Shown piece after piece: positions 48,540 to 56,207 of a stretch of DNA of 64,000 bases. Source of the stretch: Mycolicibacterium cosmeticum (GTDB taxonomy: Bacteria; Actinomycetota; Actinomycetes; Mycobacteriales; Mycobacteriaceae). Location of the stretch: contig NZ_CCBB010000003.1 in assembly GCF_000613185.1 (NCBI RefSeq), forward strand, positions 2,356,001-2,420,000. Direction: 5' to 3'. Position 1 is the first letter of the stretch, and every line of letters begins with the position of its first letter. The notes under the pieces are model-generated. The model was not told the DNA's origin, ran no database searches, and saw only the letters and a list, made by a program, of their open reading frames with translations. A program made the position numbers and the translations under genes.

Positions 48540-49136
48540 TTACGGGGCGCCGATACCCCGCAGGAGCACGGTCAGGCCGAACTCGAACGCCTGCTCGGCG
48601 CGGTCGGGCCGGTTGTCGCCGGTGACCAGTGCAGCGGCGAACTCGGGAACCACGTCGGGGCTTGTGCCCCAAGGAGTTTCGGGTGCGGCGGCATCGAGCG
48701 CCGAGCCGAGCACGAAGTTGTCGATGAGAGTGATGATGTGCAGGGTCTCGGCCGGTCCGAATCCGGCCCGGGCGAGGGTCACGGCCAGCGCGTTGTACAT
48801 CTCGACGGCGTGCCGGCTGCTGACCGGGTAGGCCGTCATCAACGGGATGAGTCGCGGGTAGCGGGCGTAGCTGCGCCGGTAGGAGCGCATGATGTCGGCC
48901 ACCACCTCGGGCCACGGGCCGCCGAGCGCGGGCAGTTCGACCTCGTTCATCGCCATCTCGCGCAGCAACTCGACGATCTGCTCACGCCCGGTGACGTGGT
49001 TGTACAGCGAGGACGGGCTGACCTTCAGCTTGCGGGCCAGGTCGGGGATGGTGAAGCCGCCGGTCGCATTGACGAGGTCCATGGCCGCCCGCGCGATGCG
49101 GTCGGTGGACAGGATCGGAACTGAAGGACGGCCCAT
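48540..49136 (-). CDS. TetR-family regulator of the agmatine module
   Basis: A 198-residue TetR-type repressor. The N-terminal helix-turn-helix is ILSTDRIARAAMDLVNATGGFTIPDLARKLKVSPSSLYNHVTGREQIVELL; the C-terminal ligand domain is TetR_C-like. It is divergent from the agmatine deiminase genes, with a 7-bp-arm palindrome between them at 49185-49203, the obvious candidate operator. Control of the agmatine genes and of itself is inference. Confidence 0.88.
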   Translation of the reverse strand: MGRPSVPILSTDRIARAAMDLVNATGGFTIPDLARKLKVSPSSLYNHVTGREQIVELLREMAMNEVELPALGGPWPEVVADIMRSYRRSYARYPRLIPLMTAYPVSSRHAVEMYNALAVTLARAGFGPAETLHIITLIDNFVLGSALDAAAPETPWGTSPDVVPEFAAALVTGDNRPDRAEQAFEFGLTVLLRGIGAP

Positions 49137-49184
49137 GTGTGGTTCCCCCGAACACTTGCGAACTCGTGGCTTCCGTCACACAAT

Positions 49185-49203
49185 AAACGAACTCGATTCG
49201 TTT
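49185..49203. promoter_or_regulatory. Palindromic operator candidate (TetR/agmatine module)
   Basis: AAACGAA-CTCGA-TTCGTTT: perfect 7-bp arms around five bases, between the divergent tetR and the agmatine genes. A related half-site GCGAACTCG lies about 28 bases to the left. Confidence 0.7.
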
Positions 49204-49216
49204 TAGGGGTACCGAC

Positions 49217-49321
49217 ATGCTCACCTTGACCGCCGGCGCAGCCGAACCGCTGCCGCGCGGCACCGCCTGGGACCGGCCGACGCTGGGCGCCGGCCGGCCG
49301 GCGATGGCTGCCGTCGAATGA
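49217..49321 (+). CDS. Possible small ORF (34 aa) upstream of agmatine deiminase
   Basis: An ATG seven bases after AGGGG opens a 34-codon frame ending 19 bases before the agmatine deiminase start. The predicted peptide MLTLTAGAAEPLPRGTAWDR and following 14 residues has no known motif. A good ribosome site and position right after the operator favour translation; it could be a leader peptide or the remnant of a larger gene. Confidence 0.35.
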   Translation: MLTLTAGAAEPLPRGTAWDRPTLGAGRPAMAAVE

Positions 49322-49340
49322 GGAAGGCGAGGACGGCCGC

Positions 49341-50357
49341 GTGAGCCGTTATCTGATGCCCGCAGAGGGCGCGGCCCAGGACCGGATATGGATGGCCTTC
49401 CCATCACAGGGCTATTCGCTGGGTGACACCGAAGCCGAGCATCACGAGGCGCGATCCACCTGGGCTGCCGTCGCGCATGCCATCGCCGAGTTCGAACCGG
49501 TCACCATGCTGGTCGACCCCGCCGAGTTGGCCGTGGCCAAACGCTATGTCTCCCAAGAGGTGGAGATCGTCGACGTGCCGCTGAACGACGCCTGGATGCG
49601 CGATATCGGACCCACCTTCGTGCACACGGACGACGGTTCGGTGGCCGCCGTGGACTGGGTGTTCAACGGGTGGGGCGCCCAGGATTGGGCCCGCTGGGAC
49701 CGCGACGCCGAGGTCGGTGCCGTGGTGGCCGAGTTGGCCGGGGTGCCGATCGTCAAGTCGGAGTTGGTCAATGAGGGTGGGGGCATCCAGGTCGACGGTC
49801 GCGGCACCGTGCTGGTCACCGAGACGGTCCAGCTCGACCCGGGGCGCAATCCCGGGCTGGGCAAGGCTCAGGTCGAGGCCGAGTTGGCCCGCACCATCGG
49901 GGCCACCGATGTGGTGTGGTTGCCGCGCGGGCTGACCCGTGACTCGCAGCGCTTCGGCACCAGAGGGCATGTCGATATCGTCGCCGCGATCACCGCACCG
50001 GGCCGGTTGCTGCTACATACCCAGAGTGCCGACGAGCACCCGGATACCGTGGTGTGCAAAGAGATACGCGATGTGCTCGCCGACCGATTCGACATCGTCG
50101 AGATGCCGGCGCCGGACACCCTGACCGATGCGCAGGGGTACGTCGACTACAGCTACATCAACCATCTGGTGGTCAACGGCGGCGTGATCGCGTGCAGCTT
50201 CGGTGATCCGCGGGACGCCGATGCGGCGGCCATTTTGGCCGACGAGTACCCGGGACGCCGCGTCGTCAGTGTCGACGCGCGCCCGCTGTTCGAGCGGGGC
50301 GGTGGTATCCACTGCATCACCCAGCAGCAGCCGTCCCCGATAACCGTGCGCGCGTAG
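49341..50357 (+). CDS. aguA: Agmatine deiminase
   Basis: A 338-residue porphyromonas-type peptidyl-arginine deiminase/agmatine deiminase, converting agmatine to N-carbamoylputrescine. WMAFPSQGYS near the N-terminus, NDAWMRDIGPTFVH, NEGGGIQVDGRG, RGHVDIVAAI (general-base His) and the catalytic Cys325 in GGGIHCITQQQP are present. The GTG follows a GAGGA stretch. The next gene begins about 24 bases after the stop. Confidence 0.95.
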   Translation: MSRYLMPAEGAAQDRIWMAFPSQGYSLGDTEAEHHEARSTWAAVAHAIAEFEPVTMLVDPAELAVAKRYVSQEVEIVDVPLNDAWMRDIGPTFVHTDDGSVAAVDWVFNGWGAQDWARWDRDAEVGAVVAELAGVPIVKSELVNEGGGIQVDGRGTVLVTETVQLDPGRNPGLGKAQVEAELARTIGATDVVWLPRGLTRDSQRFGTRGHVDIVAAITAPGRLLLHTQSADEHPDTVVCKEIRDVLADRFDIVEMPAPDTLTDAQGYVDYSYINHLVVNGGVIACSFGDPRDADAAAILADEYPGRRVVSVDARPLFERGGGIHCITQQQPSPITVRA

Positions 50358-50368
50358 ATGTTCCGGCG

Positions 50369-50382
50369 TATTGTGCCCTCCG
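50369..50382 (+). promoter_or_regulatory. Possible leaderless -10 box before the amidohydrolase
   Basis: TATTGT (50369-50374), seven bases, then a GTG at 50382 that gives the natural VPTLFDNGTIW start of the amidohydrolase. Confidence 0.4.
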
Positions 50383-52011
50383 TGCCAACACTGTTTGACA
50401 ATGGAACTATCTGGACCGGGCCCGAAACCAGCGATGCTCTGCTGGTCGCCGACGGTGTCGTCGTGGCGCTGGGGCAGCAGGCCCGGGAGGCGGGAGCCGA
50501 CGAAATCGTCGATCTGGAGGGCGGATTCCTCATGCCGTCCTTCGGCGACGGGCATGCCCACCCGCTCTACGGCGGGCTGGAGTCGGCCGGCCCGCAGATC
50601 CGCGGGTGCGCCTCGGTGGACGAAATCGTGGCCGAGGTGGCCAGATTCGCCGCCGAGCACCCCGAACAGGAATGGATCGCCGGCGCGTCCTACGACGGCA
50701 GCCTGGTGCCGGGCGGCTTGTTCGACGCACGCTGGCTCGATGCCGCGGTCCCGGATCGCCCGGTGGTGCTGCGGGCCTGGGACTACCACACATTCTGGGT
50801 GAATTCCGTTGCGCTGCAACGGGCCGGTATCACCGATGACACGCCGGACCCGGTCCTCGGTGAGACGTGAGGACGGCACCGTGCTGGGCACCCTGCGGGA
50901 ATGGGGCGCCACCGATCTGGTGAGCAATGTCATGCCGGCCAGGGACGAGGCCGTGCGGATCGCCGCGCTGGGCACCGCCGCCGACTACTACCTGGCCCGC
51001 GGCGTCACCTGGGTGCAGGATGCCTGGGTGGAGCCGGCCGATGTCGACACCTACGTCGCCGCTGCCGCCCAGGGTGCGCTGCGCATGCGATTCAACCTGG
51101 CGTTCTACGCCGACCCACGCCATTTCGATTCCCAGGTAACCCGATACGCGGCCGCGCGGGATCGGGTGCAGCAGGCGGGATCACCGTTGCTGACCGCGAA
51201 CACGGTGAAGTTCTTCGCCGACGGCGTGGTGGAGAACGAGACCGGGGCGCTGCTGCAACCCTATTGCTCCGGCCTGCACAGTCACGGAGGGCAGGAGCGC
51301 AGCGACCCGGGAGGTAGTTGCGGTATGACGCTGTGGGAGGGGAATTCTCTGGCCGAGGCCGCGCGCCGCGTCGACGAGCTGGGATTCCAGATCCACATCC
51401 ACGCGATCGGTGATGCCGCGGTGCGCCAGGCGCTGGACGCCATCGAGTACGTGGTGACGCACAACGGTCCCCGGGACCGGCGCCCCGTCATCGCGCATGC
51501 CCAGCTGATCGACGATATCGACATCGGCCGATTCGCCGCGCTCGGCGTCATCCCCAACATGCAGCCGCTGTGGGCCCAGATGGACGCGTTGATGACCGTT
51601 CTGACCATCCCGCGGCTGGGCGCCGAGCGCTCCGACAAGCAGTACCGCATGCGTACTCTCGAAACATCCGGGGCGGCATTGGCGTTCGGCTCGGACTGGC
51701 CGGTGTCCTCGGGGGCCCCGCTGGACGGCATCGCGGTCGCCGTGTCGCGTCGCACCGCCGACGGCGACCCCGAGGCGGGGTGGACGCCCGAGGAGATCGT
51801 GCCGATCGACCGGGCGCTGTCCTGCTACACCGCCTCGGTGGCGCACCAGGCGTTCGCGGAGAACACCTGGGGGCGTATCGCGCCCGGCGCCAGCGCCGAC
51901 CTGGTCTGGTTGGACGGCGATCCCACTTCCACTGCCGCGCTGGACCTTCCCAAGCTCCGGGTACGCGGCACCTATCTGCAGGGCCGGCGCGTGTACGCGG
52001 GCGAACAGTGA
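50382..52011 (+). pseudogene. YtcJ-type metal-dependent amidohydrolase, split by a frameshift
   Basis: Two frames together make one full-length (~542-residue) amidohydrolase-3/YtcJ family enzyme. The first (50382-50870) has TLFDNGTIWTG, the metal motif GHAHPLYGG and ASYDGSLVPGG, and stops after DPVLGET. The second frame (+1) picks up at REDGTVLGTLREWG and continues through VKFFADGVVENETGALL, IHIHAIGDAA with metal-binding His residues, IAHAQLID and FGSDWPVSSGAPLDG to a TGA at 52011. The join is near 50860-50876; one extra base or two missing bases explain it. It may be a true inactivating mutation or an assembly error. Context suggests a role with agmatine/carbamoylputrescine-type amides. Confidence 0.8.
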
Positions 52012-52022
52012 AAGGCACCAAG

Positions 52023-53366
52023 ATGTCCCAGACGCTCCCCGAAACCGAAGGCAACCTGAAACGGGTGCTCGGCCTGCCGTCGCTGGTCCTGTTCGGGCTG
52101 GTGTACATGGTGCCGCTCACGGTGTTCACCACCTACGGCATCGTCACCGAGACCACGGGCGGCCGGCTGTCGGTGGCCTACCTGGTGACGTTGGCCGCCA
52201 TGGTGTTCACGGCCCGTTCCTACGCGCGGATGTCGGTCGCCTACCCGGTCGCCGGATCGGCATACACCTACACCCAGAAGTCGTTCGGTGCGCCCATCGG
52301 CTTCCTGGCCGGGTGGTCACTGCTGCTGGACTACCTGTTCCTGCCGATGCTCAACTACCTCGTCATCGGCATCTACCTGAACGCCGCGCTGCCCGCCCTG
52401 CCACAGTGGCTGATCGTCGTGATCACCATCGCCATCGTGACGGTGCTCAACATCGTGGGCATCGTGTCCGTCGACCGGGCCAATTTCCTGATCATCGGGA
52501 TCCAGGCCATCTTCATCGTGGTGTTCGTCATCATGGCGTTCGTCGCCATCTCGCGCACCGGCACCGTCGACGTGATGGCCCCGTTGCGCGGTGACGGCTC
52601 GGCCGGTGGCTTCAGCCCGATCCTGGCCGGTGCGGCGATCCTGTGCCTGTCCTTCCTCGGTTTCGACGCCGTGTCAACGCTTTCCGAAGAGGCCAAGGAC
52701 CCGAAGCGCAGTGTCCCGCGCGCCATCATGATCGCCACCATCGCCTCCGGCGTGATCTTCTTCGTGCTGTCCTACGTCTCGCAACTGGTGTACCCGTCCA
52801 ACCAGTTCGCCGATGTCGACTCCGGCTCCTTGGAGGTCATGACCACCGCGGGTGGGCAGTTCCTCAATTCGTTCTTCACCGCCGCCTACGTCGCCGGCGC
52901 GCTCGGCTCGGCCATCACCTCACAGGCGTCGGTGGCCCGCATCCTCTACGCCATGGGGCGGGACGGAATCCTGCCCCGCAAGGTGTTCGGTCACGTCTCA
53001 CCGCGGTTCAGCACGCCGGTGTACGCCATCGCCTTCGTGTCGGTGATCTCGCTGGCGGCCGTCTTCGTCGACCTGGCGCTGCTGGCCTCGGTGGTCAGTT
53101 TCGGTGCGCTGGTGGCGTTCTCGGTGGTCAACCTGTCGGTCATCAAGCATTACTTCGTGGACCTGACGCAACGCCACGGCCCCCAGCTGATCGGCAGCCT
53201 GGTGTTGCCGCTGATCGGTTTCGCCCTGACGGTGTGGCTGTGGACGAGCCTGTCCGGAACGGCCCTGGTCGTCGGGTTGATCTGGCTGGCCATCGGATTC
53301 ATCTGGCTGCTGGCCGTCACCCGCGGGTTCTCCCGGCCGACGCCGACGCTGGATCTCCAGGAGTAA
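52023..53366 (+). CDS. APC-superfamily amino acid/polyamine permease
   Basis: A 447-residue permease with 12 predicted helices. LGLPSLVLFGLVYMVPLTVFTTYGIVTE is the usual first segment; SMAYP-like MSVAYPVAGSAYTYTQKSFGAPIGFLAGW, and FLGFDAVSTLSEEAKDPKRSVPRAI, are typical of APC transporters such as putrescine importers. The ATG at 52023 lies 7 bases after GAAAGG, and the gene starts 11 bases after the amidohydrolase stop. Uptake of agmatine or a related amine for the upstream deiminase is a sensible inference. Confidence 0.9.
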   Translation: MSQTLPETEGNLKRVLGLPSLVLFGLVYMVPLTVFTTYGIVTETTGGRLSVAYLVTLAAMVFTARSYARMSVAYPVAGSAYTYTQKSFGAPIGFLAGWSLLLDYLFLPMLNYLVIGIYLNAALPALPQWLIVVITIAIVTVLNIVGIVSVDRANFLIIGIQAIFIVVFVIMAFVAISRTGTVDVMAPLRGDGSAGGFSPILAGAAILCLSFLGFDAVSTLSEEAKDPKRSVPRAIMIATIASGVIFFVLSYVSQLVYPSNQFADVDSGSLEVMTTAGGQFLNSFFTAAYVAGALGSAITSQASVARILYAMGRDGILPRKVFGHVSPRFSTPVYAIAFVSVISLAAVFVDLALLASVVSFGALVAFSVVNLSVIKHYFVDLTQRHGPQLIGSLVLPLIGFALTVWLWTSLSGTALVVGLIWLAIGFIWLLAVTRGFSRPTPTLDLQE

Positions 53367-53439
53367 GACGGCGAAACGCCCGCCACGCACCGGCCACGGG
53401 CCTATTCTCAGCGCAGACACAGCTCAAGGAGGTGTGCCC

Positions 53440-53736
53440 GTGCGAAGACGATATCGCTACGCGGCGGCGGCGCTGATCGTGCCGTTCGGCCTTGCGCTAC
53501 CGCCGACGGCATCCGCCGATTGCACCAATGCCAACGGCACGACGGTCTGCGCCCAGGGCAGTGTGCGCGGCCCGGACGGCGGCACCGGAGCCGGGTACAC
53601 CGGCCCTTACGTCCCGTACCCGTGTGAGTACGACTGGCTGTGCGACGACGGGTTGTCCATTGCCATCGACCCGCCCGACCGGCCGGACCGCCCGTGGCGT
53701 CCGGGCGGTGGCGGCGGTGGTATCGGTCCACGGTAG
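53440..53736 (+). CDS. Small secreted Gly/Pro-rich protein
   Basis: A 98-residue protein with a signal peptide (RRRYRYAAAALIVPFGLALP, cleavage near ASA-DC). The mature part has four cysteines (DCTNANGTTVCAQG and PCEYDWLCDDG), suggesting two disulfides, and a Pro/Arg/Gly-rich tail. No domain is recognised; similar small secreted proteins are common in mycobacteria. The GTG at 53440 is chosen because AAGGAGG lies 7 bases upstream; a GTG at 53434 is too close. It is 15 bases upstream of the haemophore-like gene. Confidence 0.72.
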   Translation: MRRRYRYAAAALIVPFGLALPPTASADCTNANGTTVCAQGSVRGPDGGTGAGYTGPYVPYPCEYDWLCDDGLSIAIDPPDRPDRPWRPGGGGGGIGPR

Positions 53737-53751
53737 TGGTGAAGGAGTGAC

Positions 53752-54078
53752 GTGAACGTGTGGAAGCGAACGTTATGTGTCGCAGCGGCGAGCGCGGCCG
53801 TCCTCGTCGGCACCGCCGCGCCCGCGCCGGCGGATCCACCGCCCAACTGCACGGCCGCCGACCTGGCCGGCATCACGGCGGGAGTCAGTGCGTCGACATC
53901 GGCCTACCTGTTCACCCACCCGGATGTGAATGCGTTCTTCACCGGGCTCAAGGGCCAGGATCGGGATGCCAAACGTGCGCAGGTGCGAGCGTATTTCGAC
54001 GCAAACCCACAGGTGCAGGCCGATTTCCAGGGTATCCGGCAGCCCCTGCAGGACTTCCGGGACCGCTGCCGGGGCTGA
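53752..54078 (+). CDS. Secreted haemophore-like haem-binding protein
   Basis: A 108-residue exported protein: signal peptide (RTLCVAAASAAVLVGTAAPAPA), then a helical domain with CTAADLAGITAGVSASTSAYLFTHPDVNAFFTGL and YFDANPQVQADFQGIRQPLQDFRDRC. These are the conserved stretches of the mycobacterial haemophore-related (MHB/Rv0203-like) family, with two cysteines likely forming a disulfide. Binding of haem for iron uptake is known for relatives and inferred here. The GTG follows AAGGAG and the gene is probably cotranscribed with the preceding one. Confidence 0.85.
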   Translation: MNVWKRTLCVAAASAAVLVGTAAPAPADPPPNCTAADLAGITAGVSASTSAYLFTHPDVNAFFTGLKGQDRDAKRAQVRAYFDANPQVQADFQGIRQPLQDFRDRCRG

Positions 54079-54086
54079 CCTGCCGA

Positions 54087-54117
54087 CCGCCGGCTACCGA
54101 ACGTCAGTAGCCGGCGG
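54087..54117. terminator. Strong hairpin after the haemophore-like gene
   Basis: CCGCCGGCTAC, a 9-base loop, then GTAGCCGGCGG: a perfect 11-bp GC-rich stem starting nine bases after the stop, followed by CCTCTT. It is a plausible terminator, although the T-tract is poor, as usual in mycobacteria. Confidence 0.65.
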
Positions 54118-54120
54118 CCT

Positions 54121-54210
54121 CTTCCCGTCGCCGTGCTCGGCCCCGGGTTTGTTTCCCGTCGCTTCGCTCGCCCCGGGCCTCTTTCCCGTCGCTGCGCTCG
54201 CCCCGGGTGA
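54121..54210. repeat. Three imperfect 30-31-bp tandem repeats
   Basis: TTCCCGTCGC, then six to nine variable bases including GCTCG, then CCCCGGG, occurs three times with periods of 31 and 30 bases (CCCGTCG at 54124, 54155 and 54185). It fills the gap between the haemophore-like gene and ohr, ending at the ohr stop. Confidence 0.85.
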
Positions 54211-54615
54211 TCAGACGAGGGTGACGGTCACCGGGATGTTGCCGCGGGTCGCCTTGGAGTAGGGGCATACCTCGTGCGCGGCGTCGATGATCTTCTGCGC
54301 GACGTCGCGGTCGACGCCGGGGATGGTGACGTTGAGCCGCGCCTGCAGTGAGAAGGCGCCGTCGGTGTTGACGAGGTCGACCTCGGCGTCCACGGCCGTG
54401 TCGGACGGGAGCTTTACGTCGTACTGGCCTGCGGTCAGGCCCATGGCGCTGAGGTAGCAGGCCGACCAGCCGGCCGCGAACAGCTGTTCGGGGTTGGTGC
54501 CGGTGCCGTTGGCTCCCGGCGGCGTGAGCTGGATATCGAGGTTTCCGTCCGAGCTGTAGGACTCTCCCTGGCGGCCACCGGTGGTGTGAGTCTGGGCGGT
54601 GTAGAGGACGGACAT
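54211..54615 (-). CDS. ohr: Organic hydroperoxide resistance protein (Ohr/OsmC family)
   Basis: A 134-residue thiol peroxidase that reduces organic hydroperoxides. The two catalytic cysteines are C53 (GWSACYLSAM) and C117 (HEVCPYSKATRGN). VLYTAQTHTTGGRQGESYSSDGNLDIQLTPP is the Ohr-type N-terminus. The ATG at 54615 follows AAGGAG. It is divergent from the ohrR-type regulator across a 112-base gap with a double palindrome. Confidence 0.95.
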   Translation of the reverse strand: MSVLYTAQTHTTGGRQGESYSSDGNLDIQLTPPGANGTGTNPEQLFAAGWSACYLSAMGLTAGQYDVKLPSDTAVDAEVDLVNTDGAFSLQARLNVTIPGVDRDVAQKIIDAAHEVCPYSKATRGNIPVTVTLV

Positions 54616-54683
54616 CGGGGGCTCCTTGCGATTGGTGTGAGCGTTACGCCTTCTGGAACGGCCGGGCCGACCGGATCATTCCC

Positions 54684-54706
54684 ATCCGATTAAATCGGAT
54701 CCGATT
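54684..54706. promoter_or_regulatory. Double palindrome, probable OhrR operator
   Basis: ATCCGATT-A-AATCGGAT (54684-54700) and the overlapping perfect palindrome AATCGGATCCGATT (54693-54706). It lies between ohr and ohrR, ten bases upstream of the ohrR -10 box, well placed to repress both genes. Confidence 0.8.
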
Positions 54707-54715
54707 AATTTCCGG

Positions 54716-54728
54716 TAGAGTGGTTCCA
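54716..54728 (+). promoter_or_regulatory. Leaderless promoter of ohrR
   Basis: TAGAGT (54716-54721), six bases, then the ATG at 54728. No ribosome site is present, so the transcript probably begins at the start codon. Confidence 0.55.
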
Positions 54729-55174
54729 TGTCACCCGATGTGCCGAAGCTCGCCGACTTCATGTGCTTCGCGGTCTACTCGGCCAACCTGGCCTACGGCA
54801 GGGCCTACAAGCCGATCCTGGACAAGCTCGGTGTCACCTACACCCAGTACATCGCGATCGTCGCGCTGTGGGAGGAGGACCACCAGACCGTCCGGCAGCT
54901 GGGCGAGAAGCTGTTCCTGGAATCCAACACGTTGACACCCATCTTGAAGAAGCTGGAATCGGTGGGTCTGGTCACGCGGGCCCGTGATCCACACGATGAG
55001 CGTCAGGTGGTGGTCAGCCTCACCGAGGCCGGGCGTGCGCTGCGCGCCAAGGGCGCCGAGATGGACTTGGTGGCCGCCACCGGATTGTCCCTCGATGAAC
55101 TGCGCACGCTGCAGCGCGGTGTCGCGACATTACGCGACAATCTGCGCAGGCATGTCGAGAACCCTGCGGAGTGA
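54728..55174 (+). CDS. ohrR: MarR-family organic peroxide sensor (OhrR)
   Basis: A 148-residue MarR repressor. The N-terminal FMCFAVYSAN contains the single peroxide-sensing cysteine (C13) expected of OhrR. The winged helix is VRQLGEKLFLESNTLTPILKKLESVGLVTRARDPHDERQVVVSLT. Oxidation of the Cys is known to release OhrR from DNA, inducing ohr. Divergence from ohr with a shared palindromic operator supports the call. It ends 4 bases before the converging alcohol dehydrogenase. Confidence 0.92.
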   Translation: MSPDVPKLADFMCFAVYSANLAYGRAYKPILDKLGVTYTQYIAIVALWEEDHQTVRQLGEKLFLESNTLTPILKKLESVGLVTRARDPHDERQVVVSLTEAGRALRAKGAEMDLVAATGLSLDELRTLQRGVATLRDNLRRHVENPAE

Positions 55175-55178
55175 CCGG

Positions 55179-56204
55179 CTAGGGGTGCAGGCGGACTTTC
55201 AGATGCTCGCCGGAGCGGGACATGGCGGCGGCGTAACCGTCGGCCGCGGAGTCCAATGGCATTGTGGTGGTGAAGATTCCGGTGACGTCGAGGCGACCGG
55301 CCTGGAGCAGGGGAATCAGTTCGGGCCAGGTCTGTTGCACCGGCGCGGTGGTCAAGCGGATGGTCAGGCTGCGGATCAGGCAGGCCAGCGCCGGTAGCGG
55401 ATACGGTTGCAGATCGTGGACGCCGACGATCGACACCGTCCCGCCGGTGCGCACGGTGTCAATGGCGTCGTTGATGGAGGTGTCGGTGCCCACGGCGTCG
55501 ATCACCGAGTCGGCGCCGAGCCCGTCGGTGTACTCGCGGACGGACTGCCCGGCCGGCGGGGCCACCGGCACTGCACCGCGGGCCGCCGCCCGTTCGCGTC
55601 GTGCCGGTACCGGGTCGACGGCGAAAACCGTTGCGGCGCCGAGTGCGAAGGCGCTCTGCACGGCGCACATGCCGACGGGACCCAGGCCGATCACCGTGAC
55701 CGTGCCGCCGATCGGGATGTCCGCGCGTTTGGCTGCCGCCCAGCCGGTGGCCAGGTTGTCGGTGAGCAACAGGGCCTGCTCGGTGTCGATGGCATCCGGC
55801 AGCGCCAGTAGCTGGAAATCGGCGCCGGGCACGGCGAGCAGTTCGGCCTGGGCGCCACCCAGCGCTCCGGAACCGAAGATGAGTGGGCCACCGAGGCACC
55901 GGATCGGATCCCGGGTGGCACATCCGCTGCAGTGGCCGCAGCCGGCGACCGAGGAGACCAACACCTGGTCGCCGACCTTGAAACGGCGTACGTCCGGGCC
56001 GATCTCGACGACGGTGCCTACCGCCTCGTGGCCGAGCGCGACCGGCTCGACGATGGGGTAGTGGCCCTCCAGGAAGTGCAGGTCCGACCCGCAGATGCCG
56101 GTGGCGCTCACCTCGACGACGGCGCCGTCCGGCCCGGGTAATCCCGGGTCGGGTCGGTCCACGACCTCGATCTGACCCGCACCGTCGACGACGACCGCAC
56201 GCAT
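55179..56204 (-). CDS. Zinc-dependent alcohol dehydrogenase (MDR family)
   Basis: A 341-residue medium-chain dehydrogenase. Catalytic zinc ligands lie in GICGSDLHF (Cys) and LGHEAVG (His-Glu). The structural zinc site is CGHCSGCATRDPIRC, and the NAD(P) motif is VTVIGLGPVGMCAVQ. The gene starts 3 bases after the Baeyer-Villiger monooxygenase stop and is surely cotranscribed, suggesting that it oxidises an alcohol to the ketone that the monooxygenase converts to an ester, or acts on the hydrolysis product (inference). Confidence 0.93.
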   Translation of the reverse strand: MRAVVVDGAGQIEVVDRPDPGLPGPDGAVVEVSATGICGSDLHFLEGHYPIVEPVALGHEAVGTVVEIGPDVRRFKVGDQVLVSSVAGCGHCSGCATRDPIRCLGGPLIFGSGALGGAQAELLAVPGADFQLLALPDAIDTEQALLLTDNLATGWAAAKRADIPIGGTVTVIGLGPVGMCAVQSAFALGAATVFAVDPVPARRERAAARGAVPVAPPAGQSVREYTDGLGADSVIDAVGTDTSINDAIDTVRTGGTVSIVGVHDLQPYPLPALACLIRSLTIRLTTAPVQQTWPELIPLLQAGRLDVTGIFTTTMPLDSAADGYAAAMSRSGEHLKVRLHP

Positions 56205-56207
56205 ACG

